From NCBI GenBank assembly GCA_002150815.3, contig NDFF03000033.1:62001-126000 (forward strand): 64,000 nucleotides of DNA, written 5' to 3'. The notes beneath the pieces were generated by a model, which was not told the origin of the DNA, ran no database searches, and was given only the letters and a program-made list of their open reading frames with translations. A program made the position numbers and the translations under genes. The stretch comes from Grammothele lineata. Taxonomy: Eukaryota > Basidiomycota > Agaricomycetes > Polyporales > Polyporaceae. Within the stretch, counting starts at the first letter, position 1. Each line of letters begins with the position of its first letter. This document shows positions 49,329-60,701 of this stretch, piece after piece.

Positions 49329-49558
49329 CGAAGGGCGTTGTTAGATGAATCCAAGAATAGAATAACAGGTCAAACCAAAGGAGCGTTTTCGTGAGCTGAG
49401 CTAGCTGGCCTCGGACGATGGAAGGCAGAAGGAGGGGTGTGTGGCGACGAGCGTCTGAAGTTCAGGAAGGGAAGCAGCGTCACGGCGATTGCCTTCGGTC
49501 TTCCTACACTCCCTCTTCCTCCTCCCCAGTCGTGCGCACAGCCGACATCTCATCGAAC

Positions 49559-50704
49559 ATGACTAGGTACACGAATTTTGCTCGCAAACGCACGTATGTG
49601 CAGGCAGGCTTCAACAGCGAATCCGAGACGGCACACGACCTTGCGGTGGCAGGAGCTTCTGAGAGTGCAGATGCGGGAGGCGAGGTGTCGTCTCACCATG
49701 AATCCAAAAAACGCAAACGCATCAGATCCAAGAAGACAAAATTTGCAGAGGATGGATCAACACTGGCAAACTCAGCGGGCGTAGAGGATGGCGAGGGCGG
49801 TGGAGAGAGCTCTGTGAGACCTAACAAGAGAGCGAAATTTGGAGAGAAGCGCGGGCAGAAGTTTAACAGAATACCAGCCAAGGGTCTGTTCGTTTCTCGA
49901 TACTCAGCCGACTTCATGCCTCATATTGCGCAGCTCCAGACGTACGCAGACACGCTTCAGAGCAGCGCAGGTTAAAGCGCATCGGCCAAAGGACATCCGA
50001 CACTGTCTGCTTTGCTTGCCGAGAACGGGGTCACACTGCGCGAGACTGCACAAATGTTCTCGCCATGGATGCATTGGACGGGGAACGAACTAGTTCAGCG
50101 GCGAAGTCGGGGCGCGACGCAGTAGGGATATGCTATCGGTAAGGTTTATGCTTCGTCAGCCTGTGATCGCACGCTCATGTCTGGGTTGTACTCTTGTGCG
50201 CCATAGGTGCGGGTCCCGCAGACACAATCTCTCAAAATGTACAGAAACAATCGATCCGGAGAACCCGCTACCATACGCTTCCTGCTTTGTCTGTTCGGGG
50301 AAGGGGCATTTGGCGTCAAAATGTCCGAGGAATCAATCAAAAGGAATTTATCCAAATGGCGGGTGCTGTAAGCTCTGCAAAGAGACGACACATCTTGCCA
50401 AGGATTGCCCTCTGCGGAAACAGGGTATGAACTCCGCCTATTTCCGCGATGTGCTCGACTGACATGGCGCGATGTTACAGAAGTTGCGGCGACCACACTG
50501 TTCGTTGGAACTGGACACGCGGCTGGCGCGGACGAGGATGACTTCCACACGTTCAAGCGCACGACAGTTGAGGTCGATAAATCCGAGAAGGCCGAGATGA
50601 AGGCGAAGAAGAAGGCTGCGGTGAAGGTGGGGGCTCACACCGGGGTTGTGAAGGCGTTCGGGGGCGTGCCGTCGGAGAAGAAGAAGAAAGTTGTGTTCTT
50701 CTAG
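49559..50704 (+). CDS. CCHC zinc-knuckle protein (ZCCHC9-like)
   Basis: Start at 49559 (MTRYTNFARKRTYVQAGFNS). A basic head (SHHESKKRKRIRSKKTKFAE, with a nuclear signal) precedes four CCHC knuckles: CFACRERGHTARDC, CYRCGSRRHNLSKC, CFVCSGKGHLASKC and CKLCKETTHLAKDC. All sixteen zinc ligands are present. The end is TLFVGTGHAAGADEDDFHTF followed by a Lys-rich tail (EKKKKVVFF). Such proteins bind RNA in the nucleolus and take part in rRNA processing in other fungi and animals. Intron placement near 49880-49975 and 50110-50200 was inferred. Divergent from the CCDC90-like gene. Confidence 0.9.
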
Positions 50705-50963
50705 CATGTTTGCATATGGTCTCCGATGCCGTAACATGTGTTGTGCGCGGATCCCCAGTAGGGCCCGGTCTCTCTGAGTTACCGGAGGTGGCAAGTTGGG
50801 TTGAGAATGTCATAGACGCCCGGTGGCAGCGAGAACCCAGTGCGTAATTGCACGTGGAAAACACACAGCCACGAAATGCAGGGCTGGTTGCTGTCGGCGC
50901 AAGCGAGCTTCAGGCTCCAAACTCTCGCTAGCGACCACGACCGCCTCTTGATCTTCTTCCGCC

Positions 50964-52889
50964 ATGTCTGCCACTGTATCGCCCCAGCAAACCCCGTCTG
51001 CGCCCCCCACGCTCACGAAAGCGACCAGCACCAAGGCTAAATCCGCCAACCTATCTCAGCCACAGCAGGTGCAAACACCGGTGATGTCGACCGTGAAGTC
51101 AAAGAAAGACGCTGTCAAGTCTTCGAATGCTACCTCCACCATGACCGCTCCCGTCAAGCCCCAGTCCTCGGACGCGGCCAAGAAGGTTTCTCGCCGTACC
51201 AGCAAGCCTATCATAAACTGGTTTCAACGGAAACTCGCTGGGACAGTGCGGGCGCGGCGTGCGTCCGAGTCACAGCGATATGGTGCGTCATCCCCGCGAG
51301 GCAAGGCGGAGAAGCAACACCGCCGGTCGTCGGTGCCCATGCCTCCACCCGCTCTCTCCGTCCATTCGCGAACACGGAGCAATGGGACTCGGGCACATAG
51401 TCTCCGCGGCACAATCTCGCTCAACGAATCCAACGACGATGCAGACAACCGGTCCTTCAGGAGCGACTCCGACGACGGTCTCAGGTCTTCGGTTGCGCGT
51501 GAATCACTGTACTCTCCAACCAGCTACCTTGAGGCCGACGAAGATGCGTCCGTTCGACCCCTTCCTCCGAGCTCGCCCCCTTCCCCAGTGCCGTCGCGCG
51601 ACTCCTCCTCGTATATGTCCCATTCGCGCACGTTCCGCAGCATGACCGCGAGCACCAAGCCTACCACTTTGCTCAGTGTGGACCTCACGGGGGGCATGGC
51701 TCATATCGCGCAGGCCCCTCCTACCCCTACAACGCCCGGCCATCGTATCCCTCCACATGTTCGCACGCACTCTGCGTGTCCGTCTGCCGGCTCTATCACA
51801 TTCTCTGCTTTCCATCCCTCTTCGCCCACGAACGCATCTCGCCCTTCTTCCGGCAATTCGGCCTCCGGCGCTGCTCCACACTCGCGTGGGGCTACGCTAA
51901 CCGCTCCTCTATACACCTCTCATCACCCGCGGAACAACCCTCGGCCCTCCTCTCCCCCTCCAGACGACGCATCCGTGCTAACACTCGCCTCGTCCGCGTT
52001 TGGCATGCCAGGTGCGCGGATCGGCGTGTCCGCGCTCGCACTTTCGGGACGCGGCTCCATTGCGGATGACTCGATCTCGCAGTGGAGCCACCCTGCGGCG
52101 ATGACAGACAGCGCGAGCCATTTCATGATGATGGGAGACCTCGAGGAAGGCATGGAGGAGCGCTACAACGACGGAGACGTCGACGCGAGCGTCCGCGCGT
52201 TGCGCCCAAGGAGCTCGCGCCGCGGCAGCTGGGACAGCGCGGTGAGCCGCTGGAGCGCGAACGTCGCGGTAGGCGGTGTGGCCGCTCCCAGTCCCGGCGG
52301 GATGCGAAGCAGGAGCACATGGACTGCGGGGAGCTTCCGGACAGAAGAGGCGCAGGAGGACGGGACCGTGGATGACCGTGTGGGTGTCGAAGACAAGGAA
52401 GACAGCCAGGAGGACAACGAAACAGAGGAGGGGATAGGCCCAACGGCGGAGAACATCGCGTCCTCGGTGCCTACAAGTGGCATCGCACTGAGCGCCGAGA
52501 CGACTGACACGCCCTCGTCCGAGAATGGCACCGAAGGTGATGCGCAGACACCGCCTGCACCGACGCCCACTGCTGGAGACGTCGCCTCCAACTTGACGCT
52601 CCCGGGGTCGAAGGGGGAGGTACCGACAGCGTTGGCCTCGACGGCCTCGCTACCAGGGTCGAAGGTGGGCTCGGAGATTCCTTCACCTGAAGATGGGTCC
52701 AACAACGGGCACCAGAGCAGCGCCTCGACGCCCACGAAGACGGAGCACGGTGCTGTCGAGCCCAACGGGGAATCCCAGCCGCAGGCGCACGAGTCCAAGG
52801 ACATCGCACCCGTCGAAACTCCTGTTAGCCCGGCTAGCACCGTTCACACAGAGTACCTCTCAGCACCGTCAACACCGGCCGCGTTGTGA
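50964..52889 (+). CDS. intronless Ser/Pro-rich protein, basidiomycete type
   Basis: One open frame of 641 codons from MSATVSPQQTPSAPPTLTKA, unusual here where nearly every gene is spliced. A basic segment (KVSRRTSKPIINWFQRKLAG) is followed by long Ser/Thr/Pro stretches. Short conserved-looking islands are TTLLSVDLTGGMAHIAQAPP, DDASVLTLASSAFGMPGARI, DDSISQWSHP, VRALRPRSSRRGSWDSAVSR and SRSTWTAGSFRTEE. The C-terminus is acidic and disordered. Many SP/TP sites suggest regulation by kinases. The islands with WSHP and RPRSSRRGSW are what I know from other basidiomycete hypotheticals. No domain or targeting signal. Confidence 0.85.
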   Translation: MSATVSPQQTPSAPPTLTKATSTKAKSANLSQPQQVQTPVMSTVKSKKDAVKSSNATSTMTAPVKPQSSDAAKKVSRRTSKPIINWFQRKLAGTVRARRASESQRYGASSPRGKAEKQHRRSSVPMPPPALSVHSRTRSNGTRAHSLRGTISLNESNDDADNRSFRSDSDDGLRSSVARESLYSPTSYLEADEDASVRPLPPSSPPSPVPSRDSSSYMSHSRTFRSMTASTKPTTLLSVDLTGGMAHIAQAPPTPTTPGHRIPPHVRTHSACPSAGSITFSAFHPSSPTNASRPSSGNSASGAAPHSRGATLTAPLYTSHHPRNNPRPSSPPPDDASVLTLASSAFGMPGARIGVSALALSGRGSIADDSISQWSHPAAMTDSASHFMMMGDLEEGMEERYNDGDVDASVRALRPRSSRRGSWDSAVSRWSANVAVGGVAAPSPGGMRSRSTWTAGSFRTEEAQEDGTVDDRVGVEDKEDSQEDNETEEGIGPTAENIASSVPTSGIALSAETTDTPSSENGTEGDAQTPPAPTPTAGDVASNLTLPGSKGEVPTALASTASLPGSKVGSEIPSPEDGSNNGHQSSASTPTKTEHGAVEPNGESQPQAHESKDIAPVETPVSPASTVHTEYLSAPSTPAAL

Positions 52890-53727
52890 TCTCCTACTTG
52901 TTGTACGTTTTGATCTTTGAGAGGATGGTCGAGACGGTGATTCATCATATAGTTTAGAAGTTGTTCGCTCGTTCCGACTTGGTCATGACTGATCGTTACG
53001 CTCTTTCCACTGGTCTCTTCCTTTCGTTAGTCTCCCTCACAGTTTGCTAATATCTACCGCACTCGCGTAGAGTATGTAAGTTATGTACTAGTGCCGTAGG
53101 CTCGGCGGTGATCCTGGTTCGTCGATCAATATACGCCCTCAGTATGTAGGCCTCTCTGATTCGAATTTATGATGTCATGCCATCATTACCACGAAAGTGT
53201 AGGAGTAAACTAGTTCATGCACTAGCTTGCGATTGCCTTGGCCAGCCCTTCGCGCTGTGAGTTTGTGATTGCTCAAATGCTTTGGTCTCGCACCCAAGCC
53301 AGCTGCATGACACGTTCGGTACTGAACTCAGTGCGTCGCCGCAGGCCTGGCCGGCCCGGGTGATCGACGCTCGGCGCGCATTGCTCCTGAGCCGAGGTTT
53401 GGCGTGTGGCCCTGAACGGGTCTCCATCTGGCTCACCTTCGCGAATGGCCCATCTCATCCGATCTCAGGGTCACCTGCTCGTCTCGCCCGCCTTCCCGCC
53501 GTTGTGCGGCGGTCCCGTGAGCGGCGTACCATCACTCGCGCTAATTGCGCCGACCACGAGCCATCGCTGCTCGGCCGTCCCTGCCGTCAGCGGATGCGCC
53601 CCCCATGCTGCCCATAAAGCCCTGGCCGTGGCGAGACGCGCAGGTCGACTTCGGCCTCGTCTCCAGTTGGTCCCCCCTCCCCAGTGCAGCAGGACGCGTC
53701 GCGACGCTCGCGTGGAACACGCTCACC
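52890..53727. other. intergenic region upstream of GH125
   Basis: 838 bases between two plus-strand genes. Open frames on both strands look like chance and no TATA box is clear. Confidence 0.45.
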
Positions 53728-56044
53728 ATGAAGCTCGGTCTCGCCCCTTGGGTATCTATCGCGGTCGCAGTCGCTGGTGCGGCCGCAGATTGTCCGGACT
53801 TCACGACGTATTCTCAAGTGCGTGCTCCCAAAGGCTTGTCTCCCGGACCTCCTCAAGGCTGACCCACACCTGCGCGGTCGGTTGACAGAGCCCGCAAGGG
53901 AACCCTTCATCGGGGCCTCTGGCGTTGCCGTACATGCGTCCCGCGCCGGAGTGCCGTACTTTCAACAGTACGGCTGTCGAGGTACGTATATGCTATCTTT
54001 AGACGGCGGCGCGTCGAGCTAAAGTGGTGTCGGGATTCTAGAAAGTCATCTCGGACATGAAGACGCGTCTAATCGACCCGGACTTGGCGCGTTTGTTTGA
54101 GAACACGTTCCCCAACACGCTCGGTACGCGCGTACTTCGAACAAGGGATTCTCTAGCAAAACTGACGTACTCCTTCTAGACACCACCGTCAAATACTTCA
54201 ACGCCGTAAGTCATATCCAAGGATAGGAAGGTGGCGCATAGACTCAACCCTTCCGTCCCAGACAGAGAACCTCGCGTTCATCATAACCGGAGTTCGTACT
54301 CGTATCCGTTTTACCGTTTTTGTGCGAAATCTGACATGCCCCAATCAAGGATATCACGTAGGTTCTATATGCTAGCCCGCTTGAATGCCTCCTCTCAATC
54401 CGCGCAATCCAGTGCGCAATGGCTGCGTGACACTGCGAACCAATTTGCACATTACCATCTGTTGTTATCCCAGGACAAAGAGCTCGCAACGCTAGTCAAG
54501 GCGGTCATCAACAACGAGGCGCGTTATGTGTCTCAGTATCCGTACTGCGGCGCGTTCCAACCTCCGCCCGAAAGCGGGCTGGCGCCATCCCACAATGACT
54601 GGGCCGATGGTGTAACAGTGAACCCGTAGGTCCAGGTACCCTACGGGCTTTCTATGTTCTCACAACCATATTACAGGCCGGTGAACAACCAGACAGTGTT
54701 TGAGTGCAAAGTATGATTTTCCCTGAGTGCCGTATGCAGGACAGTTAGTTGAACGAGTGACCGGACAGTACGAAATCGACTCGCTCTGCGGGTTCCTCAA
54801 GCTCTCGCGGTCGTACTACAATGCCACCAAAGACGAATCGTTTATGAACGACAACTGGTTCGCGGCCGTCGATCAGATCTTCAAGGTCATCTGGGAGCAG
54901 TCCCAGTCGACGTTCGACGACGACTTCAATCTCGTTTCGTACTACAACTGGACTGGTGGAAACGGCGCTCTCTCGCCAGCGGTGCCGAACGCGGGGAATG
55001 GCGAACCGAAGCTCTACACGGGTCTGGTGGGCACACACCATCGGCCGTCCGACGATTTGAGCACTTTCGGTAAGTGGTCACGTAATGTGATCAAACAAAG
55101 AAATCTCATATCAAATATCCCTCAGCTTTCCTGACCCCTGCTAACGCGATGCTGAGTATTGAGCTGACCAACTTGGCGGAGATGCTAGATGCCACAAAGA
55201 AAGCGCACAACATCAGCGTGGCCGCGAAAAAGTACAGCTCTACGATCAAGAATGCCATCTGGAACTCCACCGTCGTGAATAACATCTTTGCATATGAGAC
55301 CAACGGTAAAGAAAAGCACAAAGCGAGGCCGCACAGAGCTAACAAAATAGGACAGGTTTCGGTGGAAGATATGTTATGGACGACGCCAACGTTCCAGTGA
55401 GTGGCATACTAAATATTTATGCTACTGTCGTACTAAAACACGAGAAATCAGTCTCTCCTGTCGCTCCCGTACTTAGGCTTCCTCGAGAAACCCCACCCAG
55501 CCTACGTTGCGACTCGCAAGGTCCTCCTATCCCGCCACAACCCCTACTTCGCTGCTGGGAAAACTTTCAACGGGATCGGGTATGTGGCCACAAAGCACTT
55601 GGGCAAAGGTACCGCTCTGAACGCTTGATGTTGATTCTCAGCGGACCGCACGTCGACGCGTGGCACCCATGGTGCGTGGATTCTCACCGAATGCAGAAAT
55701 GTGGATTGTAAGCCGACCCCCTTTTTATTTAGGCCTATGTCGCAGATCTCGGCGATCTTTGGGACGGATGACGACAAGGAAATCATGAATTCGTTGTATC
55801 TGATCGCGAACGTGAGCCGGGATTTACTCTAGTGTCTTCACCCCCATGCTCACCGTTTGGGACACAGAACACCAATGGCCTTGGCCTGATCCACGAGTCT
55901 ATCTCTATCTATAACTCAAGCGACTACACGCGCCCTTGGTTCGCATGGGCCAACAGCTACTTCGCGGAGATGCTACTTGATCTCGCGCAGCGCAAGCCGC
56001 AGCTCATCTTGAAGGATGGAAAACCGTACGTGCCCGGCCAGTGA
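53728..56044 (+). CDS. secreted GH125 exo-alpha-1,6-mannosidase (metal-independent)
   Basis: GH125 enzymes remove alpha-1,6-linked mannose from glycans by inversion, without metal. Start at 53728 with a signal peptide (KLGLAPWVSIAVAVAGAAAD). Exons: CPDFTTYSQ joined to SPQGNPSSGPLALPYMRPAP, ECRTFNSTAVE, KVISDMKTRLIDPDLARLFE, NTFPNTLDTTVKYFN, AFIITG, the signature MPAQWLRDTANQF, NNEARYVSQYPYCGAFQPPP, YEIDSLCGFLKLSRSYYNAT, YTGLVGTHHRPSDDLSTFAF, DDANVPSLLSLPYLGF, ISAIFGTDDDKEIMNSLYLI, IHESISIYNSSDYTRPWFAW and ANSYFAEMLLDLAQRKP. Several NxS/T sites. Many introns; the QWLRDTANQ and HHRPSDD blocks are the firm family marks. Confidence 0.92.
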
Positions 56045-56674
56045 TTGGCGACCACCACGAAGTGAACTCGCGCGGTACTGCGTGTCGTCTGTGGTCAGCA
56101 CTGGTACACACAGTCTTGCTGCGGGAGAGGAGACATCATGCAGAGGATGGCGGGCGTGATCAGCGACGGTGCTGCGGGTATTGTAGTGTATCGCGTTACA
56201 AGCGCGGACCACCTGACCGTGGCATACCGGCGGTTCGGGCCTCGGGCTCGTTGGAATGTAATGTCGTGCGAAGTTCACCTGTGAGAGTGAAGACCGGAGA
56301 AACCTGAGCGCAGATCTGGAGAGTTTGGATGTGCAAGCACGTTGGCTCCGGGCCTGGAAGCTGATATGAGCCAAAGGGAGCTCGAAAGGCATCCGAGCGC
56401 AACACGCGCGGTCCCGGCCGGGTGCGTTGGGGAAGGGGGAAACAAGGCTGGGACGCCGCCCAAGACCGTGACTGTCTGCCACTCGGCGTTGGGTCCGTAA
56501 CAGGCTGTGATCACTTTCGGCACCCGCGCTCGCCTGCATTCTAATACTAAAACCCCAACTTTACCTCCGACTCTGCCTTCCCCGACGTTTGAGCACCATC
56601 CCTCGCCGTTCGTCGACGCATTCACGTCGCCTCCTAGTGCAACCTGCACGCCTGCCCCTTTCAGCGCCGCGCAA
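56045..56674. promoter_or_regulatory. upstream region of the C2-domain gene
   Basis: 630 bases. The part just before 56675 is C-rich on the plus strand, like a leader. No TATA box is evident. Confidence 0.45.
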
Positions 56675-59166
56675 ATGTCGAACGGCCGCCACATCGGCAC
56701 CCTCATCGTCGTCATCCTGAAAGCGGTGTGTGTATCTCCCCCGCGCGCCCCCCTTCCCGCCTCGCTGATCCACCCCCGCCGCTGCAGAGGAACCTGCCGA
56801 ATAAGCGGCACATAGGCAAGCAGGACCCGTATTGTCAGGTCATCTTCAATGGCGAGAAACGGCGCACCAAGGCGATCAAACGCGGCGGACAGCACCCCGA
56901 GTGGGACGAGGAGATCCGTTTCGAGCTCTACGAAGACGTCGACGAGCTCCCACACATCCCTGGAGCTGAGACCCCACCCCCACCCCCGCCGAAGAGTAAT
57001 GGGAAGGGCCCTCCGAAGGTCAAGGGAGGCAACTTCCTGGCCATCGCTTGCTACGCCGAGGACCCCCGCGAACCAGATCTAATCGGCGAGACGAAGGTGG
57101 ATCTGACAGAGGTGTTGACGAAGGGCGAGACGGATGGTTTGTGTTTCACACTCGTCTAAGCTGCCTCTGGCTCACGGTGGGGTCGTAGAATGGTTCACGG
57201 TCATGCACAAAGAGAAGTATTGTGGAGAGGTCTACTTAGAGCTCACTTTCTGGCTCGATGTGCGTAGCCGGTGCCCTTGATTGTTCAACCGTGCCAGTAT
57301 CTCATGAGTTGGCGTTATAGGAACCTCCGCCGACCAAAAAAGTAACCCCCAAGCCGGTAAACGGACAGTATGGCGGCCGGGGGACGTTCGTACCCATCGG
57401 CGACTCGGCGTCATCATCTCTCTCCGACTTGTCGCGCCTCAGCTCCGTCAGTTCAGGTACCTTGGGAAGCCGCGATGAGATTAGACGCGAAACCCTCCCC
57501 CCGTCTCTGCGCTCGTCATCCTCTAGGCTAGATATTTACGTTGCGCCGTACGAAAGCGTCCGTTCGCACAACTCCTCGATAGACGGGATGACGAGCGACT
57601 TCGCCGAGCTGAGGGTTGATCAGACGGGCCGGCCGGGCAATCGTAGGCAGAGCATGCCCGTGAGTCCTCTGGTATCTACCATAGGAGCGTAATACTAATC
57701 AGGGAACGTCTCCAAAGGCTCAATCAAGCAGCTACTTTCCCCGTCCTGCCTCTGCAATGGGTGCCCCGCTGGATCAGTCACTCTACGCCACTCATAGCAG
57801 CCGCCAGTCTACCTACTCGGAGGGGAATTACCAGTACGATCAGTATGAGTACGGAGCGGGACAGCCTCAGCCTTACCCTGACGACTCTGCTCCCCTTCCC
57901 GACCCGTACCAGCCAGCTTATGAGCAACAGAGTACGCCCTCGACCTTCCAAGGCCACGCGCGACCGAGATATAGCCTACCTCCCCAATCGTCCGGGTTCA
58001 TGCCCCTGCCGCCGCCGTCAGGATTTATACCTCTGAACTCCAACCCGCCGCCGCCATCAGGCTTCCTTCCGCCTCCATCTGTTACGCCTGCGCCTTATAA
58101 TGGGCCCGTCATCCCCGCGCGAGTGCCGTCTTCGAGTTATTCAGTTGCGCCATCTGGGTTTGCACCACCAACTCAGCCGGTGCATACTGCGTCGTATCCA
58201 CCGCCCTCGCAGCCATCCCATTACTACAACCCGCCTGCGAGCGCTCCAGCCGTGACGCCTTACCCTTCTCAAAATGCGACTCCTCCTGCGTCTTACCCTC
58301 CACCGCCGGGTCCTCCCCCCGTCTCGTATTCCCCTCATCAGCCGCCGCCTCCAACGACCTCTTACCCTTCCACTCCTCCCACATCCTCTTATCCATCTAC
58401 GCCTCCCGCATCTTCGTATCCACCTGCTTCGTCATACTCTCAACCGCCGCAGCCGCAACACTCATATCCTCCGGTTCCCTCGCCCTCGCATCTCCCTCTT
58501 CATTCGAACTCTACGCCTGTAGATCAGCAGCCATACGTCGGGCGTCCGTCGTCATCTCCGGCTTTGGACAACGTACCCCCTCCGCCGCCTTTGACGGATA
58601 GCCCGCCAGCTTCACAGCATACAACTGGATCCAGGCCGTTACCGCAACCAGGCCAGTCGCCTCAATATTCGCAGCACGGCCGTCGGCAGTCGTCTCTTCC
58701 AATCCCGCCAACGCCTACTGGGTACTACAACAATGGAAATGTTCCTCAGTCGTCGTTTCCTACTGCCACACCCTACCAGAACATCCCGCCTCCCCCGCCG
58801 CTGCCCCAACAGCCGCCTCCGCCGTCATCTTCGTTCTCAAATGGCCAGCTCCCGGTTCCTGGACCCCCGCCTCCACTGCCGCCATCCTCGTCGTTCCAGC
58901 AGCCACCCCAGCCACCCAAGAGGCGTCCAAGCCTTCCGCCGCCGCCAGTGGGGTACCAGCAGCAACAATCGGCGTTCCAGTCACTGCCGCCTCCCCCACC
59001 CCCGCCGAATATGCCTTCGCACGTACAGTATGAGCCACAGCCGAGTGCGTTCTCGACCAACGGTCAGTCGGGATACTATCCTGGTCCTCCGCCGAGACCG
59101 CCGCAGTACTTGCCACCTCCCCCTCAGCATCAACAGCCGGCGCACGAGTATACGTACAGTCAGTGA
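56675..59166 (+). CDS. C2-domain protein with proline-rich tail (Inn1/Fic1-like)
   Basis: Inn1 and Fic1 act at the contractile ring and septum during cytokinesis: their C2 domain binds membrane and PxxP motifs bind SH3 partners. Start at 56675 (MSNGRHIGTLIVVILKA), an intron, then RNLPNKRHIGKQDPYCQVIF, RRTKAIKRGGQHPEWDEEIR, ETPPPPPPKSNGKGPPKVK (a loop insert) and ADPREPDLIGETKVDLTEVL-like text (AEDPREPDLIGETKVDLTEV), then WFTVMHKEKYCGEVYLELTF. The long tail carries SDLSRLSSVSSGTLGSRDEI and an extreme Pro/Tyr/Ser region with many PPPP and PxxP runs (about 57900-59130). Domain order and tail fit Inn1/Fic1; paralogues such as other ingression-type C2 proteins remain possible. Confidence 0.82.
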
Positions 59167-59590
59167 TGTACGACGTAGCCTGGCCTCTTTGTCGAACTAG
59201 GTTGCATTCCCTCCCATGTTTCCTATCATTCTCGCCATCGTTCCACGGACACGTCTCGCTCTCGTTGCTTCCAGTCATTCTGCCTATCCAAGTTGTCGTT
59301 ATCCGGTTACGGTGATCCGCCGCTGTCTCGCAACCCATCTCCATCTACATACATACAATCCTGCCATACGTACGTCTGCCCTCACATTCACAACCAGCCA
59401 CCAGCACGCATCATGATCACACCGGACGTCTTGAAACAACACGCACCAGAAATGTCTTCTGTAGACTTAATAATGCATCCGTTTATATATGTCGTAGGGT
59501 ATGACGTAAGTCTAGTCTACGGGCCTTCTAGTCAGCGTACTTGGAAGCTTGAAGGTTGGACAACACGAGCCTAATGAGCACACGAGTGTC
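59167..59590. other. intergenic between convergent genes
   Basis: 424 bases, the 3' ends of both neighbours. No gene is seen. Confidence 0.5.
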
Positions 59591-60164
59591 TCATGATGTT
59601 TGTGACGGCTGAGGTGGTAGTGAGTGTGTCTGTTTCGTCGCCGCGGCCGCAGCCTCTGCGCGTTCACGTTCGTCTCTCCACTTCGCAATTGCTGTCTCGG
59701 TGGGGACGAGGCCGCGGCGCGAGAGGTCAAGGCGGGCCTCACGCCGGATCGTGTTCTCCCGCAGACGTTGTTCAAGCTCGTGTGCCTGCAGCGCGGTTTC
59801 GGCGTGGATACAGAGGCCAAACACACCGACTGTTATAAGGGCGGGAGGGTCGTGCACGGGTAGGATGAAGATCATGAAGTGATGCATATGTCAGGAACTG
59901 ACTAGGCGGAGAGTCGGAAGGTGGAACGCACCTATTGTGACCAGCCATGCCTTGAAGGGGAGCGTCTGCCTCCTAAATAGACCAGTAAGATCCGCACGGT
60001 TGTGTCTGGAAACATGCGGCGCACCTAAACGTTGGCCACTGGTGGTGTGCGATAGCGGCGAGCCCGAGCCCAACCGCGCCGTACTGTGCGAAGCCGCGGA
60101 TGCCCGCCTCGGCCTGGATGCGGTAAGCCCTCTCGACGTCCGCCTTGCGACGCTCGCTGTTCAT
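59591..60164 (-). CDS. small two-helix membrane protein, HIG1/RCF-like layout
   Basis: The ATG at 60164 (MNSERRKADVERAYRIQAEA) starts the recognised part. GIRGFAQYGAVGLGLAAIAH forms a first helix, then HQWPTFRRQTLPFKAWLVT and, after an intron, VFGLCIHAETALQAHELEQR forms a second. The C-terminus is a charged helix (RRGLVPTETAIAKWRDERER). An upstream in-frame exon ending near 60210 could extend the start. Two short helices with a basic turn resemble HIG1-domain mitochondrial factors, but no QRRQ-like signature is seen, so the name is only a comparison. Confidence 0.65.
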
Positions 60165-60701
60165 GTTCGAGTGTATGCGCGGGCGTGGATCTTGGCGTGG
60201 TTTTCCACTCTGTGAGTCTGACTAGTGAAAAATCGGCGGGGGCGGCGTGGTCGTATAGAGGGTGCAGCGTTCACATGCGTGAGGGCGTCCGAAAGGGAGA
60301 GGTGGCTGCGATGAATCAGTACATCGGCGCTACCAGACAGTATTCGGAATCGTCGCACCGGGATCCGCCGGCGCGTTCCCCGACAAGCAGCGCACACCGC
60401 TCTCTCACCTTTGCCTCGAGCTACTCATCTCAGATGTTCACGCATTTTGTCTCAATATAGTTTCTATAGCAAACCTACCGATACAAGCAAGCGTTCCCCT
60501 GTCACTTCCCCCTCGTGTTCGACCTCCTTCGCCATCTTCTTTCAAATGGAAGAGCACCGAACTTCAGCGCGTAACATAATGCTCAACTACTCGATTTCTC
60601 GTTGTACGAGTCTGCTCGGAAGCACAGCAATTAAAAGATATCCGACTCCTATCCTATTGTGATAATTTACTAGCATAAATTACTTTGCTAGGCGTCCCGC
60701 T
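60165..60701. other. intergenic, tandem minus-strand genes
   Basis: About 540 bases holding the promoter (and possibly an untranslated or extra first exon) of the two-helix gene. Nothing else is recognised. Confidence 0.4.

Noticed and set aside
52163..52840. Minus-strand 225-codon frame
   Set aside because: Mirror of the Ser-rich plus-strand gene; it has no independent coding signs.
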